Source of the DNA: JACCYJ01 sp038198775
GTDB taxonomy: Bacteria > Actinomycetota > Actinomycetes > Propionibacteriales > Nocardioidaceae
Length of the DNA stretch: 64,000 nucleotides
NCBI GenBank assembly: GCA_038198775.1
Contig: JBBPZV010000043.1
Span: 62,001-126,000, forward strand
Reading direction: 5' to 3'
Made by a program: the position numbers and the translations under genes. The notes below the pieces were generated by a model. It was not told the DNA's origin. It worked only from the letters and a program-made list of their open reading frames with translations, and made no database searches. This document shows positions 42,535 to 51,827 of this stretch, one piece after another; positions within the stretch are counted from its first letter, which is position 1; every line of letters starts with the position of its first letter.

Positions 42535-43779
42535 TCACCGCTGGGCGATGTGGGCGAACGCCTGAGCAGCGACCACAGCCGCAGGTTGGGTGGCATCGAG
42601 GCGGTGCACCGGGCGCAACCGCGGGAGTGACCGCTCGTAGGCTGCGATCTGGCTGGCGATCGCCGCGCCACCGATGAGGTCGTCGGGCTTGCGGGCGGTG
42701 GCCTCGGCGGCGGAGATCTCGAGGTAGAAGGCGGCATCGGCGGCCGGCAGCAGCCTGGTGACCATCCATCGTTGCAGCCGCAAGCCGCTGCCGGCGTACG
42801 CGAAGTCCAGCGTGGCGAGCGCGTCGGCTACGTGGCGGTCGAACAGCACCACCCCCCGGCTCTGCGCGTACTGGCGCCGTACGCCAGCGACGAAACTGAG
42901 CGTAACCAGCGCCGACCATGCCCAGCCCAGCGCCCCGCTTCGGGATCGCAGCTGCGCGTCTGGCTGGGCCGCGATGACCCCGACTCCCGGCCGCGGGTCG
43001 AGCCGCAACAGGCGCTTCACCCGCTCCGCCAGCGCGGCGAGCCAGCCCAGCCCCATGCCGGGGCGCAGCCACACCCGGCTGACCGGCACGCCGGCGTTCG
43101 CGAGATCTCTGGCGAGGTTGTCCAGCAGCGTGGTCTTGCCCGCACCGTCGACCCCGCTACAGGCGATCACCAGCCGGGAGCGCCGGTGGGGAGCCCTCGC
43201 CCCGAGCGGCACGGGGGCCGGTCGTCGGCGTCCGGTCGTCCACCGGACGAGGTCGCGGCCGCCCAGTGCGGCTTCGGCGTCTGCGGCGGCCTGCACCACC
43301 GGCGACGCCGCCGGCGGCCGGGCACCTTGTCGTACCAGGACCCGCAGCTCGAGCACCTCGCGCAGCCGGACCTCGCCGCGATTGTTCGCCCGGTCGAGCA
43401 CGTCACGAACGGGGTCTGGCGATGCCCCGACACCGATGCGCACGCCGGCGAGGACGCGCCCCGAAGACGTCACGGCCCAGTGCCGCCAGCGGGGCTGCCC
43501 GAGCGCTGCCATCAGGCCGGTGAGGTCGAGCCAGCCCAGCCCAGTGAGGGCTCGTGGGTCCGGCTCGGCGGAGACAGGGGCGGCGAAGACGTCGGTCCAG
43601 CCCGTTCCCAAGGGTGAGACACGCAGACCCTCGCTGCCCAGCAGGTCCCCGAGCGCCGCGCGGATCAGGTCCAGCGCCGCCTCCCGGTCAGAGATCTCCA
43701 CGGCGCTCGGGACGGCGTTGCGAGCGAGGTGGTCCTGGGCCGTCGCCGCCACCAGCTCCTCATCGTCGGTGGCGCTCAT
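42535..43779 (-). CDS. Thymidylate-kinase-like P-loop protein
   Basis: The 414-residue protein has a ~190-residue N-terminal region that resembles a nucleotidyltransferase-like or otherwise unassigned domain. A kinase domain follows with P-loop GVDGAGKTT near 208, VVLFDRHVADALATLDF near 300 as the DRx/Walker-B region, and LEISAAEATARKPDD as lid. True dTMP kinases are ~210 residues, so this is a specialised relative that may phosphorylate a sugar or lipid. Its start overlaps the ATP-grasp stop by 4 nt. Confidence 0.75.
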   Translation of the reverse strand: MSATDDEELVAATAQDHLARNAVPSAVEISDREAALDLIRAALGDLLGSEGLRVSPLGTGWTDVFAAPVSAEPDPRALTGLGWLDLTGLMAALGQPRWRHWAVTSSGRVLAGVRIGVGASPDPVRDVLDRANNRGEVRLREVLELRVLVRQGARPPAASPVVQAAADAEAALGGRDLVRWTTGRRRPAPVPLGARAPHRRSRLVIACSGVDGAGKTTLLDNLARDLANAGVPVSRVWLRPGMGLGWLAALAERVKRLLRLDPRPGVGVIAAQPDAQLRSRSGALGWAWSALVTLSFVAGVRRQYAQSRGVVLFDRHVADALATLDFAYAGSGLRLQRWMVTRLLPAADAAFYLEISAAEATARKPDDLIGGAAIASQIAAYERSLPRLRPVHRLDATQPAAVVAAQAFAHIAQR

Positions 43780-44858
43780 CCGGCTCCCCGGCGCAGGGCG
43801 TAGGACAACCGGAGGATGCCGGGGACGGGGTCGGTGAGGCTCTCGATGCTGTGCGCGGTGCCGGGTCGCGGGAGCAGCTGGCGCAGGACCTCACGGGTCC
43901 CTACCTGACGGTTGCGGCGCTGGTCCATCAGATTGCGCAGGTCCCCCTCCAGCCACCGGTATCGCACGCCCACCCGGGCTCGCACGATCGCCCCGACCCA
44001 CCCCCGTGCGGCGTCGGCGGCGATCGCCGGCAGGTTGGCTCCTGCGGCCACCGCCAGGGACAGGGAGCCGTAGACCCGCGGGTTGACGTCGACGAGGTAG
44101 GGGCCGACGAACTGGGCCTGGAAGATGCCGTCGTGCCCGGACAGGAGCGCGCGCAGCGGCTCCTCGAGGGCGAGGTCGGGTTCCACGGTCATCGCGACCG
44201 CCCCCACCCCGGCCTGCGGCGGCCAGAGCCGTTCATAGCGCTGGTGGGCGAGCGCCAGGAACGCGCCCCCCCACGTCACCCCCGCGACGGCCCGCAGCGG
44301 CTGCGCAACGAAGGGCTGCACGATCACCGAGCCGGCATCCGGGAGCTCCCCCACCTGCTCGGGGAGGTCGACGCGCAGTGCCTGGACGTCGCCCTGCCCG
44401 CTCTTGACGGCGGACTTGACCAGGAGCGGGTACGCCTGCTGGTCGGCTTTCGCGCGCAGGTCGGCGACCGAGTCGAAGACGCGACCGGGCAGGGTGACCA
44501 GCCCGGCCGCCTGTGCGCGCTCGGCCAGCACCCCCTTGTGCGCCAGGTCCCCGCCAGGGCCACCGACGGCGAGCAGCGCCACGTCGCTGGCCGGCAGCAC
44601 GGTCAGGTATCTCCCGCCCTGCAGCTCGCGATGCAGGGCGGCGGCGTACCCCGGCCCCCCGGCGGCGGGAAGCCGGATCCGACCCGTGCAGAAGCGCGAG
44701 GCAGCAGCGACCGAGTAGCGCCCGCACGTGCTGACCACCGGCCGGAAGCCCGCCTGAGCGAGCGCGCGTACCGCGGAGACCGCCGAGCGGTTCTGACCGT
44801 TGACGTCGTCGGTGACGAGGACCTGCGGACCGACCTCGGTTCTGGGAAGCGACCTCAT
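43776..44858 (-). CDS. ATP-grasp protein
   Basis: The 360-residue ATP-grasp enzyme has an N-terminal Rossmann-like part, then YPLLVKSAVKSGQGDVQAL near 146 for ATP binding, and FVGPYLVDVNPRVYGSLSLA near 263 with the metal-binding Asp/Asn pair. It should ligate a carboxylate to an amine or similar acceptor, for example adding an amino acid to a sugar acid; the partners are unknown. It lies between HprK-like and kinase-like genes and is contiguous with both. Confidence 0.8.
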   Translation of the reverse strand: MRSLPRTEVGPQVLVTDDVNGQNRSAVSAVRALAQAGFRPVVSTCGRYSVAAASRFCTGRIRLPAAGGPGYAAALHRELQGGRYLTVLPASDVALLAVGGPGGDLAHKGVLAERAQAAGLVTLPGRVFDSVADLRAKADQQAYPLLVKSAVKSGQGDVQALRVDLPEQVGELPDAGSVIVQPFVAQPLRAVAGVTWGGAFLALAHQRYERLWPPQAGVGAVAMTVEPDLALEEPLRALLSGHDGIFQAQFVGPYLVDVNPRVYGSLSLAVAAGANLPAIAADAARGWVGAIVRARVGVRYRWLEGDLRNLMDQRRNRQVGTREVLRQLLPRPGTAHSIESLTDPVPGILRLSYALRRGAG

Positions 44859-46025
44859 CTAGACCTGGGAGGTCCGCAGCGAGTCGAGGGCGGCGGAGCT
44901 GACCGCGCGTCCGAGCTCGTGGATGTCGCACGGGTACGGGTGGAGCACCTTGGATCCGGGCCGGGCGTTCAGCATCGAGCCGAGCAGCTCGCGCTCGACC
45001 GCTTCGGCGGCGGAGATGACGGCGCTGGTTCGGTCGGGAAACGCGAAGCAGAACTGGTGGTAGTGGGAGAGAAATGCGGTGCGCTCCTCGACCAGCGATC
45101 CCGCCATCCGCCCCGCGATCTCCGCCGTCTCGACGTCTCGAGCCACGATCTGCGGGCTGTCGTGGTTGACGACCAGCACGATGGCGTCACAGTGGCCGCG
45201 CAGGTCCATGGCGGCTGGCCCGAAGAGCTCTGCGGGGGGCACCTGCAGGTAGGCCTGGCGGGCGACCAGCGGGGCGCCCCGGCGCACCAGGCCCGCCCCT
45301 GGCCACGTGGTGGCGGCCGCCTTGTCCACCGTGGCGGCAGCGACCTGCCACGCCGACAGCACCATCCGGTCCCGGCGCGGCCGCGCCGCCAGCAACGACG
45401 ACATCTGCCGCAGGTGCCACGCCCACAGCCGGATGGGTTCGGGCAGACCCACCATGTAGCCGTCCGAGGCCAGATAGATCCACTCGTCTCCGACGTAATG
45501 CGCTCCGGCGGTCATGTTTCCCAACAGGCTCTCGGTCTTGCCGCCCTTGGCCCAGCCCACCACCAGTACGCCGGTGCCCTCAGCCGTAGTGAAGGCGGAC
45601 GCGTGCAGCGGCAGCACCCCCTTGCTGAGCGCGGTCTGGTTGATCACGGCCAGCAGGTGCGGCACGGCGGGCAGGCGCCGCTCGCACACGAGCTCGGGGC
45701 GCCGACCGATGCGGTCGAACGGGATCTTGGCCTTCCCCGGGGCGCCGCCCTTGCCGCGCAGGACGAAGAAGCCGTCCGCGTTGAAGCCCCCGTCCCCCAG
45801 GCCGGCGTACGTCAGCGGCGCTTCGGTCGCCGAGTCCACGAACCGAACGGTGATGTCCGGGTCACGTTCCAGCGTGCCCCGCAGCGGCCCGAGCTGCCGC
45901 TCGACCTTGGCCGCATCTTCTGGTGACGCGTCCAGCAGCCGCACCCCGACCAGGCCGTGCAGGTCGAAGTCGTACGACGCCCCCGGCGTATTAGCCGCGG
46001 CAGGTCGCGAGGCCGGCTCGGTCAC
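44859..46025 (-). CDS. HprK-like Ser kinase domain protein
   Basis: The 388-residue protein has the HPr-kinase-like fold: LPLHASAFTTAEGTGVLVVG, followed by P-loop GWAKGGKTES near 162 and the YVGDEWIYL Walker-B-like strand near 182. PTS genes are absent, so HPr is not the likely target. Relatives occur in capsule and peptide clusters. The GTG at 46025 is chosen for its GGGAG ribosome site; an upstream start at 46085 is possible. It is the first gene of a three-gene operon and divergent from the flippase. Confidence 0.75.
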   Translation of the reverse strand: MTEPASRPAAANTPGASYDFDLHGLVGVRLLDASPEDAAKVERQLGPLRGTLERDPDITVRFVDSATEAPLTYAGLGDGGFNADGFFVLRGKGGAPGKAKIPFDRIGRRPELVCERRLPAVPHLLAVINQTALSKGVLPLHASAFTTAEGTGVLVVGWAKGGKTESLLGNMTAGAHYVGDEWIYLASDGYMVGLPEPIRLWAWHLRQMSSLLAARPRRDRMVLSAWQVAAATVDKAAATTWPGAGLVRRGAPLVARQAYLQVPPAELFGPAAMDLRGHCDAIVLVVNHDSPQIVARDVETAEIAGRMAGSLVEERTAFLSHYHQFCFAFPDRTSAVISAAEAVERELLGSMLNARPGSKVLHPYPCDIHELGRAVSSAALDSLRTSQV

Positions 46026-46202
46026 TGCCTTCTCCCATCGAGACGGGCTCGCCACGGTGGGCGATGGACGGTCGGCAGCACACATTAGCCGCTGCGGTTC
46101 GGGATCGGCCGGGGAATGCGCCGGTCTTGCCTTCGGCGCGGCGGCTGGCCGGGTAGCCTGCTCGCGCCGAGAGTCTTGGGGACGAAGGGTGTGCGCCAGC
46201 CG

Positions 46203-47807
46203 ATGTCAGGACGTGGGGGGTTTCCCGCGCCGCCCGGCGCAGGCCCGTCCGGCGACGCCGGTATGAGCGGGGACGCCGTACCCGGCCAGCCGCAGGACAG
46301 CACCGTGATGGGGCGGCGCCAGGTGCGCGGGTCGGCCCTGCTGCTCGTCGGCCGGGGCCTCTCCATGGTCCTCGGGCTGGCGACGCAGGTGCTCATCGTC
46401 CGCTCGCTGTCGAAGGGGGACTACGGCGCGTTCGCGTACGCCCTGGCGCTGTCGAGTGCGGGCTCGACGATCCTCAGCCTGGGACAGGGAAAGCTGCTCA
46501 GCCGCTTCATGGCGATGTACGACGAGCAGAAGGACTACGCCCGGATGTTCGGGGCGATGTTCCTCGCGATCGGGACGATCCTGATCACCAGTGTCCTCGG
46601 CATCGGCGCGATGTTCCTATTCCGGGGCGCTCTGATCGGGTCGGCGGTGGACAGCTCGACGGCGATGACCATGGTGCTGATCTTGGTGTTCTTGTCACCG
46701 CTCGAGGCGCTGGACCTGGTCTTCGTCGCGCTGTTCGCGGTCTTCAGCAAGCCCCGGGCGATCTTCTTCCGCAAGTTCCTGCTCGCGCCGGGCCTGCGAC
46801 TGACCGTCGTCCTGCTCCTGATAGCCACCGGCGCCAGCGTGACCTTCCTCGCGGTTGGCTACCTGGTGGCGTCGGTGCTCGGGGTATCGCTGTACATCGG
46901 CCTGCTCATCAAGATGCTGCGGGACCGGGACCTGCTCCAGCACTTCTCGCTGCGCCGTGTCATCCTCCCGTACCGGGCGGTGTTCGCCTTCTCCTTCCCG
47001 CTGATCACCGGCGAGCTGGCGCTGCTCTCGCTCAACGTGGGTGGCGTGCTCGTGCTCGGCGCATCCCACTCGGTGGTGGAGGTCGCGAACTACCGAGCGG
47101 TCTTCAACTCCGCCCGGCTCAACACCGCCGTCACCGGTTCCTTCGCCACTTTGTTCCTCCCGGTGATCGCCCGCTTGTACGAGCGGTCCGACATCGACGG
47201 GCTGCGCCGCACGTACTGGCACACGGCGCTGTTCGCCGCCGTGCTCACCTTCCCGATCTTCGCCCTCACCGCTCCGATGGCTCCGGAGACGACAGTCCTG
47301 CTGTTCGGTGCCCGCTACTCGGAGTCGGCGACGGTGCTGGGCCTGCTGGCGCTCGGGTACTACCTCAACGTGATCGTCGGCTTCAACGCGTACACGCTGC
47401 AGGTCTGCGGTCGCATCCGATACCTGGTCTGGGTCAACATGTCGGTCATCGCGCTCAACATCGCGCTGAGCATCCTGCTGGCCCCTCGGTTCGCCGCCGC
47501 CGGCGTCGCCGGAGCCAACTGCATTGCGCTGGTCACGCAGAACCTGCTCAACCAGTGGGCGCTTCGCTCCAGCATGCAGACCGCGCTGATCGACCGGGCG
47601 TACTGGCGCCCGTACCTGCTCATCCTCGGGCTCGCGCTGGCGCTGTGGGGGTTCCAGCTGGTGGTCCACCCCGGTCTCGTCGTGACCCTGGTTGTGGTGG
47701 CGGCGGCGTCGGCGTACCTGCTGCTCGCGACCCGGCGCAACCTGGAGCTCGCGGAGACCTTCCCCGAGCTCCGGCGCCTGCCGCTGCTGGGACGGCTCGT
47801 CGGCTAG
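46203..47807 (+). CDS. Wzx-like polysaccharide flippase
   Basis: The 534-residue, roughly 14-helix MOP-superfamily protein has the N-terminal LLVGRGLSMVLGLATQVLIV and LSKGDYGAFAYALALSS segments of polysaccharide exporters. It moves lipid-linked repeat units across the membrane, the step after the glycosylphosphotransferase and glycosyltransferases. The ATG at 46203 is used; an in-frame GTG lies 12 nt earlier. The 3' end overlaps the convergent sulfotransferase by 4 nt. Confidence 0.9.
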   Translation: MSGRGGFPAPPGAGPSGDAGMSGDAVPGQPQDSTVMGRRQVRGSALLLVGRGLSMVLGLATQVLIVRSLSKGDYGAFAYALALSSAGSTILSLGQGKLLSRFMAMYDEQKDYARMFGAMFLAIGTILITSVLGIGAMFLFRGALIGSAVDSSTAMTMVLILVFLSPLEALDLVFVALFAVFSKPRAIFFRKFLLAPGLRLTVVLLLIATGASVTFLAVGYLVASVLGVSLYIGLLIKMLRDRDLLQHFSLRRVILPYRAVFAFSFPLITGELALLSLNVGGVLVLGASHSVVEVANYRAVFNSARLNTAVTGSFATLFLPVIARLYERSDIDGLRRTYWHTALFAAVLTFPIFALTAPMAPETTVLLFGARYSESATVLGLLALGYYLNVIVGFNAYTLQVCGRIRYLVWVNMSVIALNIALSILLAPRFAAAGVAGANCIALVTQNLLNQWALRSSMQTALIDRAYWRPYLLILGLALALWGFQLVVHPGLVVTLVVVAAASAYLLLATRRNLELAETFPELRRLPLLGRLVG

Positions 47808-48763
47808 CCGACGACCCCTAGCCAGGCGGGCAGGTCCCGGTAGCCGTGCGCGAGCAGGGCATCTCGGGTTTCGCGGTTCGAGGGTCGGTAGACGTCCTCC
47901 AGGTGGCGGCGGACCTCCGGCTCGAGGCGTTCGGACATCCGGCCCGAGTTCACGCGTTGGTACACGCGGCGCAGCCGGTCGCGTACGGCGGGGGGGAGCA
48001 GGTTCCTTCGGTCCGCTGACCGCTTCACCGCGTAAGCCACGCCGGCGATCCTGGTGCTGCGCGCGTAGTTCGTCTTGTTGCGGCGCGCCAGGTCGAGCTG
48101 CGGGAGGACGTCGGTGTCTATCCCCAGCCACCCGAATACCGCGGCCATCACCGGCGCCGGGTCCGCCGCCAGCTGCTCGGTGAAGACGATCCTGAGGTCC
48201 GCGCCGAACGCGTCGAGCCAGTGCCCCACATAGTTGGAGTAGAAGCCGATGTAGAGCCCGTGCAGATGGTCCCTCGGCACCAGGTCCGCGGCCTCCCGCC
48301 TGGTCCGTTCGCACACCGCGACGTACTCCTCGAACGTCTTCAGGTGGGTGAGGTTTCCCAGCTCCCGCTGGAACGTGTACGCCGACCAGAGGCGGTCCAC
48401 CGGGTCGCGCAGCGCGAGGATGACCTTTGGTTGCGGCAGCACGCGCTGGATCGCCTGGATCACCGGCGTGCCACCGTAGGAGTAAGTCGGCGTCGCCTCG
48501 AACCGGTAGCGCTGCGGCCCGCAATGGGCGAAGTGCTCCGCGTACGTCTCGATCGGCGGGGGTTCTCCGCTGTGACGCAGCGGGTTGAAGTAGTTGAAGT
48601 ATCCCACTTCCTTCTCGTCCGAACCGCAGATCTCGGGGTGCTGGGTGAGGTACGCGAACAACGACCCCGTCCCGGCCTTCGGGACGCCCACCACCAGCAG
48701 GTTCGGCAGTCGACCGGCGGCCACTCGGCCCTCCTCCAGGTGCTCGGCGCGGGCATCGGCCAA
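47804..48763 (-). CDS. Sulfotransferase 1 (carbohydrate/heparan type)
   Basis: The 319-residue cytosolic enzyme transfers sulfate from PAPS to a hydroxyl or amine. The 5'-phosphosulfate loop is VPKAGTGSLF near residue 27 and the 3'-phosphate site is LALRDPVDRLWSAY near 118. The overall layout is that of NDST/heparan O-sulfotransferases. The HFAHCGPQRYRFEATPTY stretch is closely echoed in the enzyme at 57046, so the two are recent paralogues. It lies back to back with the flippase. Confidence 0.88.
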   Translation of the reverse strand: MADARAEHLEEGRVAAGRLPNLLVVGVPKAGTGSLFAYLTQHPEICGSDEKEVGYFNYFNPLRHSGEPPPIETYAEHFAHCGPQRYRFEATPTYSYGGTPVIQAIQRVLPQPKVILALRDPVDRLWSAYTFQRELGNLTHLKTFEEYVAVCERTRREAADLVPRDHLHGLYIGFYSNYVGHWLDAFGADLRIVFTEQLAADPAPVMAAVFGWLGIDTDVLPQLDLARRNKTNYARSTRIAGVAYAVKRSADRRNLLPPAVRDRLRRVYQRVNSGRMSERLEPEVRRHLEDVYRPSNRETRDALLAHGYRDLPAWLGVVG

Positions 48764-49064
48764 AGCTGTCCGACCCTATCCTGCGGGGACCGGTCCGGGA
48801 CCGGATTCGCCACCCGAGGTAGGCCCTCGTCGACGTCGCCTCGGCACCGGCTTCCAGACCGGTCTGAGTGCGCAGTGTGACCTGGTATGTACCCAAAGTT
48901 GTAACACTGGTAACACCCCCGGTTCGTGTGTCATTCTGCCGGAGTGACCACTTGTCTCGGGGAGTGGGCCGACATGGCAAGCCCCGCTCGCCAGGTTCCG
49001 CGTTGAACGTCCGCTGGCAACACACCGAGACACCTCGAAAGCCGAGATCTCTTGGAGGATCCAA
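48764..49064. promoter_or_regulatory. 301-bp gap with GTAACAC direct repeat
   Basis: No gene is seen here. GTAACAC occurs at 48901-48907 and 48910-48916 (9-bp period). It is followed by about 130 bp of leader and a GGAGG ribosome site at 49053 before the RTX-type gene. GTAAC direct repeats resemble sites of the MtrA response regulator of actinomycetes, although the usual spacing is nearer one helical turn. Confidence 0.35.
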
Positions 49065-49742
49065 ATGATGCTTACCAGCCTGGGCACCATCGCAGCGGCA
49101 GCGCTCGTGGTGGCGACGCCGGCCGCGCCCACCACTGCGTACGCCCTGCAACAGCCCACCTGCCGCGGGCAACAGGTGACCATCATGGGCACCGATGGGC
49201 CTGACGTGATCCTCGGCACCCGGGGCAAGGACGTGATCGCCGGCCTGGGCGGCAGCGACGTGATCAAGGGCAGGCGCGGGCCCGACGTCATCTGCGGCGA
49301 CGGCGGGAACGACCGGATCCGCGGCGGGCAGGGCCGTGACCTCATCAACGGGTCACGGGGGAACGACCGGATCCGCGGCGGACGAAACGGAGACATCGTT
49401 CGCGGGGGGCTCGGCAACGACACCATTCGCGGCGGCCAACGAGGTGACCGGATCTCCGGAGGGCCCGGCCGCGACACGCTTCTCGGCGGCAGGGGCGGCG
49501 ACCGGGTGGCGGGCGGGATCCGGACCGACAACCTGTCCGGTGGCAGGGGCAACGACTTCATCTACGGCAGCGGGGGCAAGGACATCCTGCGCGGTGGGCC
49601 GGGCGCGGACCACATGCTCGGCGGCAACGGCGACGACAACCTCGACGGCCTGGACGGGGCGAGCACCGATGTGCTCAACGGTGGGGCGGGGACCGACCTG
49701 TGCAGCGCCGACCCCGGCGACACGCTGAAGAACTGCCCCTAG
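49065..49742 (+). CDS. Secreted RTX-type calcium-binding protein
   Basis: The 225-residue protein has a signal peptide (residues 1-28, ending near TTAYA) and is otherwise almost wholly nonapeptide repeats of GGxGxDxhx type (GGSDVIKGR, GGNDRIRGG, GGPGADHML), about fifteen in all. It ends with DPGDTLKNC. Ca2+ should fold it into a beta-roll outside the cell. It is followed by another RTX gene in the same direction. No secretion signal of the type I kind is evident, so Sec export is assumed. Confidence 0.88.
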   Translation: MMLTSLGTIAAAALVVATPAAPTTAYALQQPTCRGQQVTIMGTDGPDVILGTRGKDVIAGLGGSDVIKGRRGPDVICGDGGNDRIRGGQGRDLINGSRGNDRIRGGRNGDIVRGGLGNDTIRGGQRGDRISGGPGRDTLLGGRGGDRVAGGIRTDNLSGGRGNDFIYGSGGKDILRGGPGADHMLGGNGDDNLDGLDGASTDVLNGGAGTDLCSADPGDTLKNCP

Positions 49743-49814
49743 CAGACCGGGAGGATCGAACGTGCGGCCCACCGCGACCGCGATGCTGAGCGGTTCCTCT
49801 GAAGGGGAGCGCCC

Positions 49815-50576
49815 ATGACCCGAGCCGGATCGTCTCGTCGTCTCGCGTTTGTGGGTCTGGTCAGCGTGTCTCTGGCGGCCGTTTTCGTCGGTGGCCCGGC
49901 CGATGCGGGGCTCAGGACCCACACCTGCTTCGGTCAGGCGCTCACGCAGCCGGCCGGGACGTCGGCCGATGACACCTTCTTGACCACGGACGGCCAGCAG
50001 GACGTGATCTACGGGGGCGGCGGAAACGACACGATCGTCAGCCTCGGCGAAGATGGCGTCGCCGACCAGGTGCCGGACTACCTGTGTGGCGGCCCCGGCG
50101 CGGACTACATCCGCGGCCACGACGGCCCGGACCTGATCCGGGGAGGCGCCGGCGCAGATGTCGTCGAAGGGTGGCGCGGTACGGACCTCGTCCAAGGAAA
50201 CCGGGGCGCCGACAAGGTGTCCGACGACTCCATCTACTCCAACGACGCGGCGAACGACACGCTGCGCGGGGGCGCCGGTCACGACACCGTCCTCGGCGGC
50301 TGGGGCGCCGATGTCCTGTACGGCGGCCGGGGGCCGGACCGCCTCTTCGACCAGGAGTGCGACGGGCCCACTGTGGTGCATGGCGGCCTCGGCGCCGACT
50401 ACATGGACTCGTACCGATCGAGCTACGAGGGGTGGACGACGTCGTACTGCGACGACCGGTCCGGCGCGACTCCCGACCACCTGACCGGCGGCAAGGGCAG
50501 GGACCGGGCCCGGGCCAGTCTCGCCGACGTGGTGCACAAGGTGGAGTCCCTGCACCGGATTCGCGGCGTCAACTAG
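49815..50576 (+). CDS. Secreted RTX-type calcium-binding protein, second copy
   Basis: The 253-residue protein has a Sec signal peptide (cleavage near ADAG, residue 31) and about eight more divergent nonapeptide repeats (GGGGNDTIV, GGPGADYIR, GGAGADVVE). Its C-terminal third has Tyr/Asp-rich non-repeat sequence. A GAAGGGGAG ribosome site precedes the ATG. It lies 72 bp after the first RTX gene and overlaps the convergent GT2 gene by 8 nt. Confidence 0.85.
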   Translation: MTRAGSSRRLAFVGLVSVSLAAVFVGGPADAGLRTHTCFGQALTQPAGTSADDTFLTTDGQQDVIYGGGGNDTIVSLGEDGVADQVPDYLCGGPGADYIRGHDGPDLIRGGAGADVVEGWRGTDLVQGNRGADKVSDDSIYSNDAANDTLRGGAGHDTVLGGWGADVLYGGRGPDRLFDQECDGPTVVHGGLGADYMDSYRSSYEGWTTSYCDDRSGATPDHLTGGKGRDRARASLADVVHKVESLHRIRGVN

Positions 50577-51615
50577 CCCGACCGCTCGGAGGGCTCCCGG
50601 GTCGCTTGTTGGCGGCAGGGTGGGCGCGGCGGCCGGCAGCGCTGAGCGCACCCGACCAGAACCCCAGTCCCCAGCCGCAGTGCATCGCGGCGAACGCCGG
50701 AGCCGTGAGCAGCCGTTCGCGTCGGCTGTCCAGCCGGCGGCCCACCTGGGCCGAGGCTGCCCCGACCGCCGCCAGGTAGACCCCGAATAGGCCCGCCGCA
50801 AACCCCGGTGAGCGTCGTGCCGTGAGCGCCGCCCCCGCCAGGTAGGCGATCAATGTCGGCGGCGCGAGATGGCGTGGGCTCAGCGACTCCGGGTGCAACA
50901 ATGCCACGTCGAGCTTCCCCCGGCCGTAGCGCAGGTACTGCCGGAAGAGGTCCGGGATCGATTGCCGGCAGTACCACTCGATGCACATGTTGGGGTCGAA
51001 CAGCAGCCGGGCACCGCCTCGGCGCAAGCGGTAGTCCAGCTCGTAGTCCTCGTTGGCCACCAGGCGCTCGTCCCACCCGCCGAAGCGCCGCAGCAGCTCC
51101 ACCGGATAGGCACCGAAGGGGATGTGGTCGACCTCGGACGGCCGGGTGCCGTGGTGGTAGGTGGAGTTCCCGACGCCGAATCGGCTGCCCATCGCGACCG
51201 CGATGGCTCGGCCGGCGGGCGTCACGCCCACTCCGTCCTTGCGCCCCCCGACACCACCCCACCGCTCCTCCTGCAACCGCTCCAGCGCGACGCTCACGTA
51301 CGACCGCGGCACGACCGAGTGGGCGTCCACCCGAACCAACCACCGGCCTACGGCCCGGGCCAGACCCAGGTTCATCGACACCGGGATGGACCGCCGGGGG
51401 TTGTGTAGCAGCTCCACCCGGCCGTCGTCGGCGCGGTGCTTGGCGACGATCTCGGCGGTGGCGTCGGTCGAGTTCCCGTCGACCACGATGATCTGCAGGT
51501 CGGCATGGGACTGCGCCCGCAAGGAGTCCAGGCACCTGCCTATGAACTGCTCCTCGTTGAGGGCCGGCACCACCACGCTGACGAGCTCGCCGCTGGCGGG
51601 GCGCGGCACGGCCAT
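50569..51615 (-). CDS. Glycosyltransferase family 2
   Basis: The 348-residue GT-A enzyme has VSVVVPALNEEQFIGRCLDS near residue 12, IIVVDGNSTDAT near 40, the metal-binding RVDAHS (DxH variant of DxD) near 93, and NEDYELDYRLRRGG near 185 as catalytic base region. A C-terminal pair of hydrophobic helices suggests membrane association, as in succinoglycan-type transferases. The ATG at 51615 has a GGAAAGGAAGG ribosome site. It adds a sugar in repeat-unit assembly; donor unknown. Confidence 0.9.
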   Translation of the reverse strand: MAVPRPASGELVSVVVPALNEEQFIGRCLDSLRAQSHADLQIIVVDGNSTDATAEIVAKHRADDGRVELLHNPRRSIPVSMNLGLARAVGRWLVRVDAHSVVPRSYVSVALERLQEERWGGVGGRKDGVGVTPAGRAIAVAMGSRFGVGNSTYHHGTRPSEVDHIPFGAYPVELLRRFGGWDERLVANEDYELDYRLRRGGARLLFDPNMCIEWYCRQSIPDLFRQYLRYGRGKLDVALLHPESLSPRHLAPPTLIAYLAGAALTARRSPGFAAGLFGVYLAAVGAASAQVGRRLDSRRERLLTAPAFAAMHCGWGLGFWSGALSAAGRRAHPAANKRPGSPPSGRAS

Positions 51616-51827
51616 GGCCCCTTCCTTTCCGTCCTCGAGAGGCCCCGATCCTAGCGGGACTAGGGAGGCAGGCCGAAGGCGCGCGCATCCCCCCTTCGGC
51701 GGGCAGGCGCATCCCCCGTTCGCGCGACGACCCCCGCCGTGCGGTCGAATACCCCCGGAATCGCTTGCATGTCCCACCCGTCACGTGGGCAGACTCAGCC
51801 ACTGTCATCTACGGAGAGTGGCTTAAT

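Noticed and set aside
49065..50576. Short tandem DNA repeats as a CRISPR-like array
   Set aside because: The periodicity is 27 nt and in frame, arising from RTX nonapeptide codons; no identical repeats or spacers exist.
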